From: Leucobacter chromiiresistens
GTDB taxonomy: Bacteria; Actinomycetota; Actinomycetes; Actinomycetales; Microbacteriaceae
Assembly: GCF_900102345.1 (NCBI RefSeq)
Contig: NZ_FNKB01000002.1
Location: 327,653 to 391,652, forward strand
Reading direction: 5' to 3'
DNA length: 64,000 nt
The position numbers and the translations under genes were made by a program. Under the pieces are notes generated by a model. The model did no database searches, had not been told where the DNA came from, and worked only from the letters and a program-made list of their open reading frames with translations. This document shows, piece by piece, positions 1-9,770 of the stretch. The first letter of the stretch is position 1, and every line of letters starts with the position of its first letter.

Positions 1-690
1 CCGTGGCAGCTCCCCGCGACCGCGTGGGTGTGGAACACGGAGGCGGTGCCGAACGGCATCAAGACCCTCGACGACTTCCTGGATCCGAAGCTCAAGGGCA
101 AGGTCGTGGTGCTGAGCGAGATGCGCGACACCGTGGGGCTCATTCTGGCCGGGCTCGGGCACGACCCCGGCGGGCAGTGGGGCGATACCGAGTTCGACGC
201 CGCGATGGCGTGGCTCGACGACGCGCTGCAGAGCGGGCAGATCGGCAACGTGAAGGGCAACAGCTACACGCAGGATCTGATCACGGGGGATGCGCTCGCC
301 GCGATGGCGTGGTCGGGCGATGTGATCATGCTGAACGCCGAGAACGACAATCAGTGGACGCTGGAGATCCCGGAGTCGGGCGGCATGATCGCCGCCGACT
401 CGTTCACCGTGCCCAACGGCACGTCGCCCGAGGCGAAGGCGCGCGTCGAAGAGCTCATCGACTTCTACTACGACCCCGAGATCATGGCGCAGGTCGCCGA
501 CTACGTGACGTACGTCCCCCCGGTGAAGGGCACGCAGGAGGCGATGCGGCAGGTCAACCCGGAGAACGCCGACAACCCGCTGATCTTCCCGAGCGAGGAG
601 GACTGGGAGCACCTGCGTCCGTTCCGCACGCTCACGGCCGAGGAGGACAAGAAGTACTCCACCCAGTTCCAGAACGTGCTGGGGCTGTGA
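1..690 (+). CDS. Polyamine ABC transporter substrate-binding protein, C-terminal part (5' truncated by window)
   Basis: This is the C-terminal 229 codons of an extracellular solute-binding protein of the spermidine/putrescine (PotD-like) family. The frame is already open at base 1, so the signal peptide and first lobe lie outside the window. Visible family features are the second-lobe segment around DDFLDPKLKGKVVVLSE, the block GDVIMLNAENDNQWTLEIPE that lines the ligand cleft, and the C-terminal block DYVTYVPPVKGTQEAM. It would bind polyamine outside the membrane and hand it to the two permeases that follow. Its stop overlaps the GTG start of the ATPase gene by 4 bases, so it is the first visible gene of a four-gene operon. 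The exact polyamine cannot be read from this fragment. Confidence 0.88.
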   Translation, partial: PWQLPATAWVWNTEAVPNGIKTLDDFLDPKLKGKVVVLSEMRDTVGLILAGLGHDPGGQWGDTEFDAAMAWLDDALQSGQIGNVKGNSYTQDLITGDALAAMAWSGDVIMLNAENDNQWTLEIPESGGMIAADSFTVPNGTSPEAKARVEELIDFYYDPEIMAQVADYVTYVPPVKGTQEAMRQVNPENADNPLIFPSEEDWEHLRPFRTLTAEEDKKYSTQFQNVLGL

Positions 691-1874
691 GCGTGGCGGA
701 TCGGAGCGGGTTCGCGGAGGCGGGGGCCGACCTCCGGCTCGAGGGGATCCAGAAGCGCTTCCCGGGCTTCACCGCCATCGAGCATCTCGACCTGACCATT
801 CCCGCCGGCTCGTTCTTCGCGCTGCTCGGCCCGTCGGGGTGCGGCAAGACGACGACGCTGCGGCTCGTCGCCGGGTTGGAGGACGCGACCGCGGGCCGCA
901 TCCTCATCGGGGGCTCCGACGTGACGCAGCTGACCCCGCACCGCCGGCCGGTGAACACGGTGTTCCAGTCCTACGCCCTCTTCCCGCACATGTCGGTGCT
1001 CGAGAACGTCGCGTTCGGGCTGCGGCGGCGCCGCGTCTCCGACGCCGCCGCGAAGGCGCACGAGGCGCTGCGGCTGGTCGAGCTCGACCACGTGGCCGAT
1101 CGCAAGCCGCAGCAGCTGTCGGGGGGTCAGCAGCAGCGCGTCGCGCTGGCACGTGCGATCGTGAACCGCCCCGCGCTGCTGCTGCTCGACGAGCCCCTCG
1201 GTGCGCTCGACCTGAAGCTGCGCCGCCAGATGCAGCAGGAGCTGAAGCAGATCCAACAGGAGGTCGGACTCACCTTCCTGCACGTCACCCACGATCAGGA
1301 GGAGGCCATGACGATGGCCGACACCGTCGCGGTGATGCATCGGGGGCGGATCGAGCAGATGGGCGCGCCCGAGGATCTGTACGAGCTGCCGCGCACCGTG
1401 TTCGTCGCGAACTTCCTCGGGCAGTCGAATCTGTTCTCCGTGCAGGTCTCCGGCTCGACCGACCGGGTGCTCCGCACCGAGTTCCCGGGCGCGCGGCTGG
1501 CGGTTCCCCGTGATCGCAGCGAGCGGAGCAGCGGGCGGATCACGGTGGGCGTACGGCCCGAGAAGCTGACGCTCGCCCACGCGGAGCCCCCGCAGGACGC
1601 GCAGCTCAACGCCCTCGGCCCGGGCCGGGTGACCGACGTCTCCTTCATCGGCGTGAGCACCCAGTACACCGTTGCCGTGCCGGGGGCGGGCGACGTGCAG
1701 GTCTTCGCGCAGAACCTGCAGGCCGGGCCGACCGCGGCGCTCGGCGACGAGGTCTGGCTGAGCTGGCGCGTCGACCACACCTTCGGCCTGGCGGACGATC
1801 CGCTCGACACCGGCACCGTCGACTCCGAGCTCTCGACGCGGGCGATCGCGTCGCAGGCCGCGCTCGCCGAGTAG
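687..1874 (+). CDS. Polyamine-type ABC transporter ATP-binding protein (PotA-like)
   Basis: This 395-residue cytoplasmic ATPase powers the polyamine importer. Walker A (GPSGCGKTT) is at about residues 48-56, the ABC signature is LSGGQQQR, Walker B is LLLLDEPLGALD, and the H-loop sits in HVTHDQEEA. After about residue 260 there is a TOBE-type regulatory domain (GVRPEKLTL and onward), as in PotA and other CUT1-type ATPases. The GTG start at 687 overlaps the upstream stop; a second GTG at 693 is possible. Length and domain order are normal for the family. The next gene, a permease, begins 12 bases after its stop. Confidence 0.93.
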   Translation: MSVADRSGFAEAGADLRLEGIQKRFPGFTAIEHLDLTIPAGSFFALLGPSGCGKTTTLRLVAGLEDATAGRILIGGSDVTQLTPHRRPVNTVFQSYALFPHMSVLENVAFGLRRRRVSDAAAKAHEALRLVELDHVADRKPQQLSGGQQQRVALARAIVNRPALLLLDEPLGALDLKLRRQMQQELKQIQQEVGLTFLHVTHDQEEAMTMADTVAVMHRGRIEQMGAPEDLYELPRTVFVANFLGQSNLFSVQVSGSTDRVLRTEFPGARLAVPRDRSERSSGRITVGVRPEKLTLAHAEPPQDAQLNALGPGRVTDVSFIGVSTQYTVAVPGAGDVQVFAQNLQAGPTAALGDEVWLSWRVDHTFGLADDPLDTGTVDSELSTRAIASQAALAE

Positions 1875-1886
1875 GAGGAGACGATC

Positions 1887-2747
1887 ATGGCATTCACCGC
1901 GTTCTCGGCGAGCGCGAAGCAGCTGGATCAGACTCCGCGCAAGCGAGGGTGGGTGGCGCTCCTGCTGCTCGCCCCGGGCGTCGCGTACATGCTGCTGTTC
2001 TTCGTCGCTCCATTCGTGCAGCTCGCGCTGACCTCGCTGCAGGCCCCCGCCGACACGGGCGGCATCGGCCAGTACGTCGCGGCCGCGCAGTTCTCCAACT
2101 ACTGGGCGGCGATGCAGGAGTACTGGCCCCATCTCGCGAGGTCGTTCGCGTACGCGCTCACCGCGACGGTCATCGGGCTGCTGATCAGCTACCCGCTCGC
2201 GTACCTCATCGGCGTGAAGGTGCGGTCGCGGCCGATGCTGCAGGGGATCCTGCTGATCCTCGTCATCGCCCCCTTCTTCATCAGCTTCCTGCTGCGCACG
2301 CTCGCGTGGAAGGCGATCCTCCCGAGCGAACTGGTGGGCACGCACTTCTCCGTGATCTTCGGTCTCGTCTACAACTTCATCCCGTTCATGGTGCTGCCGA
2401 TGTTCGCGTCGCTGCAGGCGCTCGATCTGCGTCTCCTCGAGGCGGGAGCCGATCTGTACGCGTCTCCGCTCACCACCTTCCGCCGGATCACGCTGCCCCT
2501 CTCCATGCCGGGCATCGTCTCGGGCACGCTGCTCAGCTTCATCCCGATGTCGGGCGACTACGTGAACGCGTCGCGCGAGTTCCTGGGCGGCACGTCGACG
2601 ACCATGATCGGCAACGTCATCGAATCGAACTTCCTGCAGACGCAGAACTACCCGATGGCCGCGGCGCTCTCCATCATGCTCATGGTCGTCATCCTCGTGC
2701 TCGTCGCCACGTACGTGCGCAAGAGCGGGGTGGAGGACCTGCTGTGA
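1887..2747 (+). CDS. Polyamine-type ABC transporter permease (PotB-like)
   Basis: A 286-residue inner-membrane permease with about six predicted membrane helices, the first at residues 23-45 (VALLLLAPGVAYMLLFFVA). The EAA loop that docks onto the ATPase is visible as EAGADLYASPLTTFRRI, followed by a PLSMPGI turn. This is the PotB/PotH type of binding-protein-dependent permease. An AGGAGG-like ribosome site precedes the ATG. Its last codon overlaps the GTG start of the partner permease by 4 bases, so the two are translationally coupled. Confidence 0.92.
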   Translation: MAFTAFSASAKQLDQTPRKRGWVALLLLAPGVAYMLLFFVAPFVQLALTSLQAPADTGGIGQYVAAAQFSNYWAAMQEYWPHLARSFAYALTATVIGLLISYPLAYLIGVKVRSRPMLQGILLILVIAPFFISFLLRTLAWKAILPSELVGTHFSVIFGLVYNFIPFMVLPMFASLQALDLRLLEAGADLYASPLTTFRRITLPLSMPGIVSGTLLSFIPMSGDYVNASREFLGGTSTTMIGNVIESNFLQTQNYPMAAALSIMLMVVILVLVATYVRKSGVEDLL

Positions 2748-3544
2748 AGCGATTCAGTCTCGGAAAGGCGTTCGTCCCGGTCGTGAGCACGATCGTGCTC
2801 ATCTACCTGCTGCTGCCGATCCTGCACGTCATCGTGTTCTCCTTCAACGAGTCGGGGCGCAACAACATCCTCTGGCGGGGGTTCACGCTGCGCAACTGGG
2901 AGAACCCCTGCGGCGCTCCGCAGGTGTGCACCGCGTTCGGCAACAGCATCCTCGTCGGCGTCGTCGCCACGGTGATCGCGACCACGCTCGGCACGCTGAT
3001 CGCGATCGCGCTCGTGCGGTACCGCTTCCGGGCGAGATCGACCGTCAGCCTGCTGCTCTTCACGCCGATGGCGACGCCCGAGGTGGTGCTGGGCGCCGGT
3101 CTCGCCGCCCAGTTCCTGCTCGCGGGGGTGGAGAAGGGGATCGGCACCATCATCCTGGCGCACACAATGTTCTGCATCTCGTACGTGGTGGTGGCGGTGA
3201 AGGCGCGCGTCGCGAGCCTCGACCCCGCCATCGAGGAGGCGGGGCGCGATCTCTACGCCTCTCCGATGCAGGTCTTCTGGCGCATCACGCTGCCGATGCT
3301 CGCACCGGGCATCATCGGCGCGGCCCTGCTGAGCTTCGCCCTCTCCTTCGACGACTTCATCATCACGAACTTCAACTCGGGCACGGCGACGACGTTCCCG
3401 AAGTTCATCTACGTGTCGGCGCTGAAGGGCGTGCCGGCGCAGGCGAACGTGCTGGCGTCGATCGTGTTCGTCGCAGCGCTGCTGCTCGTGATCGTCGTGC
3501 AGATGGTGAACATCTCCCGTCGCAAGCGACTCGCTCGGGCGTAG
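2744..3544 (+). CDS. Polyamine-type ABC transporter permease (PotC-like)
   Basis: A 266-residue second permease subunit with about six hydrophobic segments and the EAA loop EEAGRDLYASPMQVFWRI. It resembles PotC/PotI and pairs with the upstream PotB-like subunit to form the channel. The start GTG lies inside the end of the upstream gene. The cytoplasmic tail ends in a basic run (SRRKRLARA), consistent with the inside-positive rule. It is the last gene of the ABC operon; the next gene has its own ribosome site 152 bases further on. Confidence 0.92.
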   Translation: MKRFSLGKAFVPVVSTIVLIYLLLPILHVIVFSFNESGRNNILWRGFTLRNWENPCGAPQVCTAFGNSILVGVVATVIATTLGTLIAIALVRYRFRARSTVSLLLFTPMATPEVVLGAGLAAQFLLAGVEKGIGTIILAHTMFCISYVVVAVKARVASLDPAIEEAGRDLYASPMQVFWRITLPMLAPGIIGAALLSFALSFDDFIITNFNSGTATTFPKFIYVSALKGVPAQANVLASIVFVAALLLVIVVQMVNISRRKRLARA

Positions 3545-3696
3545 CGGTGCGGGCCTGGCGTGCGCGGGGCGCGTCAGGCTTGCGCCGGGGGCCGCGCGGG
3601 TGCAAGATGTGTGCTTGGCGAATTCCTCGTCGCCGCACCAGGGCTGCCGAGCGGATTCATGTCGCGCGACGCAGCTGCGTTCTTGAAGGAGAGAAC

Positions 3697-5112
3697 ATGT
3701 CCGCTCTGTCTGCACCGGCGTCATCGAACGGTGCTCGTCTCAAGCGCAGCCTCGGGCTCTGGGCCATCGTGGGCCTCGGCCTCGGCTACATGACCCCCAC
3801 CGTGGTGTTCGACACGTTCGGCCTGGTGGCCCGAGACACGAACAACGTCGTGCCGCTCGCCTACACCGTGGCGCTGATCGTCATGATCTTCACGGCGATC
3901 AGCTACGGGAAGATGGCGGGGGCGATCCCCAGCGCCGGGTCGGCGTACACGTACGCGCGCGAATCGATGCATCCGAACGTCGGCTTCCTCGTGGGCTGGA
4001 CGGCGCTCATCGACTACATGCTGCTGCCGATGGTGAACTGCCTGATCCTGCGCAGCTACCTCGAGGCGTTCTTCCCCGGCGTCCCCGGAGCCGTGTGGGT
4101 CATCGTGTACGTGCTGTTCGTCACGACCGTCATCTACCTCACGATGCGCGGCACGTCGAACGTCAACATGCTGCTGCTCATCTTCTCGATCGTCGTGATG
4201 GCGATCTTCGTGCTCATGGTCATCCTGCAGCTCTCGGGCGGAGCCGGCGAGAACGGCGTCGTGACGATGCGGCCCTTCTTCCACGACGGCGTGGAGTTCG
4301 GCGCGGTGCTCGCCGGGGCGACGATCGTCTGCTTCTCGTTCATCGGCTTCGACGCGGTGACCATGTACGCGGAGGAGGCGAAGACGCCGAAGATCATGCC
4401 GAAGGCGATCCTGCTGACCGTGGTCATCGGCGGCGCGATCTTCCTCGTCGCCAGCTTCTTCACGCAGCAGCGGTTCCCCGATTGGAACGAGTTCGCCCCG
4501 GGCGGCGACATGCAGTACGTGGAGGACAGCACGCTGCCGATCATCGGCGATCTCGTCGGCGGCAAACTGCTCTCCGCGGTGCTCACCGCAGCCGGGTTCG
4601 CGGCGACCCTCGCGTCGGGGCTCGCGTCGCACGCCTCGGTGTCGCGCATGCTGCTCGTCATGGGCCGCAACAACGTGCTGCCGCAGAAGTTCTTCGGGTA
4701 CGTGAACCCGCGCACCCACACGCCGACCTTCAACATCGTGCTCACGGGAGCGATCTCCCTGCTCGCGATCGCCTTCACGCTCGAGATGATCGCGGCGTAC
4801 ATCAACTACGGTGCGCTGATCGCGTTCACCTTCGTCAACCTGTCGGTGATCGCGTGGTTCGCGATTCGCCAGGGGCGCAGGCGCACGCCGAAGGACATCT
4901 TCACGTACATCGTGATGCCGGTGCTCGGCACGCTGCTGACCGGACTGCTGTGGGTCAACCTCGACGGCCACGCGCTGCTCGGCGGACTCATCTGGAGCGC
5001 GCTCGGCTTCGTGTACCTGATCGTGATCACCCGCGGCTTCCGCCGCAAGGTGGCGTCGTTCGACGAGAGCCAGCCGGTGACGGGGTTCAACAAGGTGTCG
5101 GCGGGCGAGTAG
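3697..5112 (+). CDS. APC-family amino acid/polyamine permease (PuuP-like)
   Basis: A 471-residue secondary transporter of the APC superfamily with about twelve hydrophobic segments. The helix-1 block [24 protein letters not shown] and the helix-6 region [20 protein letters not shown] (read in pieces) are typical of the family's substrate and cation sites. The ATG is preceded by GAAGGAGAG at good spacing. Placement directly after a polyamine ABC operon suggests putrescine or a related amine as substrate, but that is inference from context. Family members also carry ordinary amino acids. Confidence 0.85.
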   Translation: MSALSAPASSNGARLKRSLGLWAIVGLGLGYMTPTVVFDTFGLVARDTNNVVPLAYTVALIVMIFTAISYGKMAGAIPSAGSAYTYARESMHPNVGFLVGWTALIDYMLLPMVNCLILRSYLEAFFPGVPGAVWVIVYVLFVTTVIYLTMRGTSNVNMLLLIFSIVVMAIFVLMVILQLSGGAGENGVVTMRPFFHDGVEFGAVLAGATIVCFSFIGFDAVTMYAEEAKTPKIMPKAILLTVVIGGAIFLVASFFTQQRFPDWNEFAPGGDMQYVEDSTLPIIGDLVGGKLLSAVLTAAGFAATLASGLASHASVSRMLLVMGRNNVLPQKFFGYVNPRTHTPTFNIVLTGAISLLAIAFTLEMIAAYINYGALIAFTFVNLSVIAWFAIRQGRRRTPKDIFTYIVMPVLGTLLTGLLWVNLDGHALLGGLIWSALGFVYLIVITRGFRRKVASFDESQPVTGFNKVSAGE

Positions 5113-5138
5113 CCCCGTGCGCCGAGGCGCCCGCCGCG

Positions 5139-5783
5139 TCAGGCCCGGAGAGGCTTCTCCTCGGGCGGTGCGGCGGGCGTCGTCGCGCGGGCCCCGCGGT
5201 CGCGTCGGATCGCGCGGGGCGCGAAGAGCGGCAGCGTGATCGAGCAGAGCGGGCCGATGAGCGCGGCGAACACCACGGTGCCGATGCCGACGTTGCCGCC
5301 GAGGGCCCAGCCGATCAGCAGCACGGTCACCTCGACGGCGGTGCGGCCCGCCCAGATCGGCGTGCCGAAGCGCAGGTGGATGCCGGTCATCAGCCCGTCT
5401 CTCGGGCCCGGGCCGAGGTCGGCGCCGATGTAGACGCCGCTCGCGACGGCGAGCAGGAGCAGTCCGATCGTGAAGTAGGCCACGCGCAGCCACAGCGCGT
5501 CGGGGGTGGGCAGCAGCCAGAGCCCGAGCTCGATGCCCGGGCCGACGAGCAGGATATTGAGCAGCGTGCCGATGCCGGGCTTCTGGCGGAGCGGCCACCA
5601 GAGGAGCAGCACGAGCAGGCCGATGAGGTTGGTGAGCAGGCCGATGCCGAGGCCCGTCTGCAGCGAGAGGCCCTGTGCGAAGACCGTCCACGGGTCGACG
5701 CCGAGCGCGGCCTCGATCATGAACGCGTCGGCGACGCCGTAGAGCAGCAGGCCGGGGATGAGCTGGGCGAGTCGTCGGATCAC
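5139..5783 (-). CDS. YczE/YitT-type integral membrane protein
   Basis: A 214-residue polytopic membrane protein with five or six hydrophobic segments and the motif [19 protein letters not shown] that marks the YczE-like family. Its function is unknown. The GTG at 5783 was chosen because an upstream in-frame ATG at 5846 would run into the start codon of the divergent regulator. YczE-type genes are known to lie next to MocR-like regulators of the YczR group, and that pairing is seen here. The regulator across the 61-base gap is therefore its likely controller. Confidence 0.82.
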   Translation of the reverse strand: MIRRLAQLIPGLLLYGVADAFMIEAALGVDPWTVFAQGLSLQTGLGIGLLTNLIGLLVLLLWWPLRQKPGIGTLLNILLVGPGIELGLWLLPTPDALWLRVAYFTIGLLLLAVASGVYIGADLGPGPRDGLMTGIHLRFGTPIWAGRTAVEVTVLLIGWALGGNVGIGTVVFAALIGPLCSITLPLFAPRAIRRDRGARATTPAAPPEEKPLRA

Positions 5784-5785
5784 GG

Positions 5786-5844
5786 TGCCAGTCCAGCGCT
5801 GATTGGCATTGCCCGCAAGAGGCCACTTCGCATACAGTGGCCGC
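5786..5844. promoter_or_regulatory. Divergent promoter/operator region between yczE-like and mocR-like genes
   Basis: Two perfect dyads fill the gap. TGCCA at 5786-5790 faces TGGCA at 5804-5808, and GGCCAC at 5821-5826 faces GTGGCC at 5837-5842. The second dyad encloses a -10-like TACAGT (5833-5838) placed six bases before the regulator's ATG, so bound regulator would block its own promoter. MocR-family regulators are known to bind paired repeats in such divergent gaps; the assignment here is inferred. Confidence 0.55.
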
Positions 5845-7323
5845 ATGCCCGAGATGTGGACTGCCCAGCGGCTGAGCGCGCGCCGTCTCGCCGACCTCCT
5901 CGGCCGCTGGCGCGGCGCCGGGCACGGCTACCTCGAGCTCGCCGACAGCGTGGCGCTCCTCGTGCGCGACGGGCGCGTCGTGCCGGGAACGACGCTGCCC
6001 GCCGAGCGCCCCCTCTCCGAGACCCTCGGCGTGAGCCGCACCACGGTCGCCGCCGCGTACCAGCGGCTGCGCGACGCAGGGGTCGTGCAGTCGCGTCGCG
6101 GATCGGGCACTGTCGTACGCGGCTCCGGGGCGACGCGGGACGGCCTCTGGTCGGGCACGATCAGCGGAATCGACCTGTCGAGCGCCTGCCCCGAACCCTG
6201 GAGCGGGCTCGCGGCGCTCAACGCGCGCGCCGCCGAGGAGCACGCGGCCGCCTTCCAGCTCATCGGCTACGACACGCTCGGGCTCCCCGAACTGCGCGCC
6301 GCGATCGCCGAACGCTACGCGGCCCGCGGGCTCCCGACGGCCCCCGAGCAGATCATGGTGACGCTCGGCGCGCAGCACGCGATCTTCCTCATCGCGCGCA
6401 CGCTGCTGCGGCGCGGGGATCGCAGCCTGGTCGAGTCGCCCAGCTACCCGCACGCGCGAGAGGCGCTCGCCGCGATGGGGGCGCTCGTCGCCGAGCTGCC
6501 CGTGGGGGCTGGCCGCGGCGGGCCCGAGAGCGGGTACGACGCGGCGAGCCTGCTGGAGATCGCCGAGCGCACGTCGCCGAGGCTCGCCTACCTGATCCCC
6601 GATCACCACAACCCGACCGGCCTGCGCATGCCGGACGCGCTGAAGTCGCGACTCATCACGGCGCTCGCCGGCGCGGGCGCCTACGTCATCGCCGACGAGA
6701 CGACCGCGGAGCTCGCCCTGGGGGAGCCGCAGCGGATCGCACCGTTCGCCGCGCACGCCGAGCAGGAGCACCACCAGGATGCGATCCTCACCGTCGGGTC
6801 GCTCGGAAAGACGGTGTGGGGCGGATTGCGCGTGGGGTGGATCCGCGCCGCTCCCGAACTCATCGGGAGGCTCGAGGCCTCCCGCCGCATCGGCGATCTC
6901 GGCACCGGCGTCTGGGAGCAGGTGCTCGCACTGCACGCGCTGGAGCAGTACGACGACATCCTCGCCGAGCGGACGCGGCAGCTGACCTCCCGCCACCGCG
7001 CGCTCATCGCCGGTCTCGCGGAGCGCTTGCCCGAATGGCGCCCGTCGCCGGCCGTCGGCGGCGTCTGCGTATGGGTCGACATCGGCGAGCGGGCCAGCTC
7101 GCGCCTCAGCCGAGCCGCAGCGGAGCTCGACCTGCACCTGCCGCCCGGCCCGCGCTTCGGGAGCCCGGGCACGTTCGAGCGGTTCGTGCGCCTCCCGTTC
7201 TCGGCGCCCGAGGCCGCGCTCGACGAGGCGCTGCGGCGTCTCGCGCGGGCCTGGGACGGCGGCTCGGGCGCGGCGGGCGTCGGCCGCACGTTGACGCCCG
7301 CCTTCACCGAAGCCGTCATCTGA
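5845..7323 (+). CDS. MocR/YczR-type transcriptional regulator (GntR winged helix fused to aminotransferase-like domain)
   Basis: A 492-residue regulator. Residues 15-85 form a GntR winged helix ([24 protein letters not shown]), and the rest is a fold-type I aminotransferase-like domain. [11 protein letters not shown] (cofactor loop), [10 protein letters not shown] and the Schiff-base segment [16 protein letters not shown] with its lysine are all present, so PLP binding is likely. Known MocR proteins sense PLP or an amino compound and control a divergent gene; here that gene is the YczE-like membrane protein. A TACAGT box six bases before the ATG suggests a leaderless message. A second ATG three codons later is an alternative start. 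Confidence 0.88.
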   Translation: MPEMWTAQRLSARRLADLLGRWRGAGHGYLELADSVALLVRDGRVVPGTTLPAERPLSETLGVSRTTVAAAYQRLRDAGVVQSRRGSGTVVRGSGATRDGLWSGTISGIDLSSACPEPWSGLAALNARAAEEHAAAFQLIGYDTLGLPELRAAIAERYAARGLPTAPEQIMVTLGAQHAIFLIARTLLRRGDRSLVESPSYPHAREALAAMGALVAELPVGAGRGGPESGYDAASLLEIAERTSPRLAYLIPDHHNPTGLRMPDALKSRLITALAGAGAYVIADETTAELALGEPQRIAPFAAHAEQEHHQDAILTVGSLGKTVWGGLRVGWIRAAPELIGRLEASRRIGDLGTGVWEQVLALHALEQYDDILAERTRQLTSRHRALIAGLAERLPEWRPSPAVGGVCVWVDIGERASSRLSRAAAELDLHLPPGPRFGSPGTFERFVRLPFSAPEAALDEALRRLARAWDGGSGAAGVGRTLTPAFTEAVI

Positions 7324-7412
7324 CGCTCTGCCGCCCCCGAGCGGCGGGGAATGCGGAACGAGCACCCGTGCGACCCGCGGAATCCCCGCTCCGGCGAGTA
7401 AGCTTGAGCACC

Positions 7413-8522
7413 ATGCTCGACCTCGACTTCTCCGCCCGCATCCGCGCACTCCGCTCGACGTTCGCCGACATCGCCGCGGTGCTGGATCTGCCCAAGCTCG
7501 ATCGCGAGATCGCGGACCTCGAGGAGCAGGCCGCCGCCCCCGACCTGTGGGACGACCCCGCGGCCGCCCAGAAGGTCACGAGCGGGCTCTCGCACCGGCA
7601 GGCCCGCGTGAAGCGGGTGCGGGGCGTGGAGCAGCGTCTCGACGACCTCGAGGTGCTCGTCGAGCTCGCGCAGGAGGCCGACGACGCCGACTCCGCCGAG
7701 GAGGCCGCAGCGGAGCTGGTCGCGCTCGAGAAGGTCATCCAGGATCTCGAAGTGCAGACCATGCTCTCGGGGGAGTACGACGAGCGCGCCGCCGTCGTCA
7801 CGATCCGCTCGGGCGCGGGGGGCGACGACGCCACCGACTTCGCCGAGATGCTGCTGCGCATGTACCTGCGCTGGGCCGAGCAGCACGACTACCCGACGAA
7901 GATGCTCGACACGTCGTACGCCGAGGGTGCGGGGATCAAATCGGCCACGTTCGAGATCGACGCGCCGTACGCGTTCGGCACCATCTCGGTCGAGGCGGGC
8001 ACGCACCGACTCGCCCGCATCAGCCCGTTCGGGTCGGCCGACAAGCGCCAGACGAGCTTCGCCGGCGTCGAGGTCATCCCGCTCCTCGAGGAGGCCACCG
8101 AGGTGGAGGTGCCCGAAGCCGACATCCGCGTCGACGTCTACCGCTCCTCGGGCCCGGGCGGCCAGTCGGTGAACACGACCGACTCCGCGGTGCGCATCAC
8201 CCACCTCCCCTCGGGCATCGTCGTCTCCATGCAGAACGAGAAGTCGCAGATCCAGAACCGCGCGGCCGCGATGCGCGTGCTCCAGACCCGGCTGCTGCTG
8301 CTGCAGCGCGAGCAGGAGGCGGCCAAGAAGAAGGAGCTCGCGGGCAGCGTCACCGCGAGCTGGGGCGATCAGATCCGCTCGTACTTCCTGTACGGCCAGC
8401 AGCTCGTGAAGGATCTGCGCACGGGGCACGAATCCTCGCAGCCGGAGGCGGTCTTCAACGGCGACCTCGACGGGTTCATCGCCGCCGGGATCCGGTGGCG
8501 CTCGCTCGCCAAGAACGACTGA
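7413..8522 (+). CDS. prfB: Peptide chain release factor 2
   Basis: A 369-residue class I release factor that recognises UGA/UAA and triggers peptide release at the ribosome. The tripeptide anticodon SPF is at residues 204-206 and the catalytic GGQ at 249-251 ([10 protein letters not shown]). The frame is continuous from the ATG, so the in-frame UGA and programmed +1 frameshift of many proteobacterial prfB genes are absent, as is usual in Actinobacteria. It starts the prfB-ftsE-ftsX-smpB neighbourhood typical of the phylum. A TAAGCT box lies eight bases before the ATG. Confidence 0.97.
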   Translation: MLDLDFSARIRALRSTFADIAAVLDLPKLDREIADLEEQAAAPDLWDDPAAAQKVTSGLSHRQARVKRVRGVEQRLDDLEVLVELAQEADDADSAEEAAAELVALEKVIQDLEVQTMLSGEYDERAAVVTIRSGAGGDDATDFAEMLLRMYLRWAEQHDYPTKMLDTSYAEGAGIKSATFEIDAPYAFGTISVEAGTHRLARISPFGSADKRQTSFAGVEVIPLLEEATEVEVPEADIRVDVYRSSGPGGQSVNTTDSAVRITHLPSGIVVSMQNEKSQIQNRAAAMRVLQTRLLLLQREQEAAKKKELAGSVTASWGDQIRSYFLYGQQLVKDLRTGHESSQPEAVFNGDLDGFIAAGIRWRSLAKND

Positions 8523-8609
8523 TCGCGCGACTGGGAGTTCGCCCGAAGCGGCCCCGCTCCAGCGCGCCTCAGCATCGGCGCGGTCGGCAGGGCGTACAGT
8601 CGTCTCGTC

Positions 8610-9770
8610 ATGATCCTCTTCGAGAACGTCACCAAGAAATACCGGGGCACCGCGAAACCCGCGCTCGACGGTATCGACCTCCGGGTCGATCGCGGCGAGT
8701 TCGTGTTCATCGTGGGCGCCTCCGGTTCGGGTAAATCGAGCTGCCTGCGGCTGATCCTGCGCGAGGATCAGCCGAGCGCCGGCAAGATCCACGTGCTGGG
8801 GCAGGATCTCAGCAAGATCTCCTCGCGCAAGGTTCCGTACTTCCGCCGCAACCTCGGCACGGTCTTCCAGGACTTCCGACTCCTCACGAACAAGACGGTG
8901 TACGACAACGTGGCCTTCACGCTGCAGGTGATCGGCAAGTCCCGCGGCTTCATCCAGGAGGCCGTTCCCGACACGCTCGAGATGGTCGGGCTCGCGAATA
9001 AGGCGAAGCGCTTCCCGCACGAGCTCTCGGGCGGCGAGCAGCAGCGCGTCGCGATCGCGCGCGCCATTGTGAACAAGCCGGCGATCCTCATGGCCGACGA
9101 GCCGACCGGCAACCTCGACCCCGCCACCAGCCTCGGGATCATGCAGCTCCTGCGCGCGATCAACGCGGCGGGAACGACGGTCGTCATGGCGACCCACGAG
9201 GCGACCTTCGTCGACATCATGCAGCAGCGCGTGGTCGAGCTCTCGCAGGGCGTCGTCGTGCGCGACGAGGTCGGCGGCGGGTACGGCGAGACCGCTTCGA
9301 TCCCGATCGCCGACCTCTCCGACGAGAGCGTGCAGGTGCTGCGCACCTCGGAGGCCGTCGTGCGCGCCGCTCTGGCGCCCGAGATGCTCGGCGATACGGC
9401 CGGCTCGGCGGCGGTTCAGGATGCGGCGGAGCGCGATCCCGCGCTCGTCGAGGCCGCGGCGGAGGTGGTGGCCGCGGCCGCACCCGAGCCCGAGGTCGAG
9501 GAGCCTCGCCAGCCGCAGGCACCCGAGGCGGAGCGGCAGCGGGAGGCCTCGGTCTTCGAGGAGCCCCGCCCCTTCGGCGATGACGACGAGGACGAGGACA
9601 TCGACGAGACGGTGCACGCCGACGGCCCGCGCGGCCGCGGCATTCCGAGCTTCCTCGAGCCGGCGCGTCCCCTCGACCCCGTGCAGATGGCGGAGACGGG
9701 CAGCCTCGCCGAGCACCTCGGGCTCAAACGAACCGACGACGACCAGACGGATGTGGGGCCCGTGCGATGA
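8610..9770 (+). CDS. ftsE: Cell division ATP-binding protein FtsE with long acidic C-terminal extension
   Basis: Residues 1 to about 225 are a standard FtsE ATPase: Walker A GASGSGKSS (36-44), signature LSGGEQQR, Walker B ILMADEPTGNLD, and an H-loop in ATHEATF. FtsE works with FtsX to activate peptidoglycan hydrolases at the septum. The remaining 160 or so residues are unusual. They are acidic and low in complexity (PEPEVEEPRQPQAPEAER, then DDDEDEDIDETV) and end in a possible amphipathic segment near MAETGSLAEHLGLKR. Ordinary FtsE is close to 230 residues. The stop overlaps the ftsX ATG by four bases. A TACAGT box lies nine bases before the start. Confidence 0.95.
   Translation: MILFENVTKKYRGTAKPALDGIDLRVDRGEFVFIVGASGSGKSSCLRLILREDQPSAGKIHVLGQDLSKISSRKVPYFRRNLGTVFQDFRLLTNKTVYDNVAFTLQVIGKSRGFIQEAVPDTLEMVGLANKAKRFPHELSGGEQQRVAIARAIVNKPAILMADEPTGNLDPATSLGIMQLLRAINAAGTTVVMATHEATFVDIMQQRVVELSQGVVVRDEVGGGYGETASIPIADLSDESVQVLRTSEAVVRAALAPEMLGDTAGSAAVQDAAERDPALVEAAAEVVAAAAPEPEVEEPRQPQAPEAERQREASVFEEPRPFGDDDEDEDIDETVHADGPRGRGIPSFLEPARPLDPVQMAETGSLAEHLGLKRTDDDQTDVGPVR

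Noticed and set aside
3721-7449. A 1242-codon open frame on the minus strand opposite the APC permease, YczE and MocR genes.
   Set aside because: It is rich in Arg, Asp, Glu, Gly and His with no domain and lies opposite three recognisable proteins; long shadow frames are normal at this GC content.
7413-7500. Programmed frameshift site in prfB.
   Set aside because: The frame is open from the ATG without an in-frame TGA, as expected for actinobacteria.
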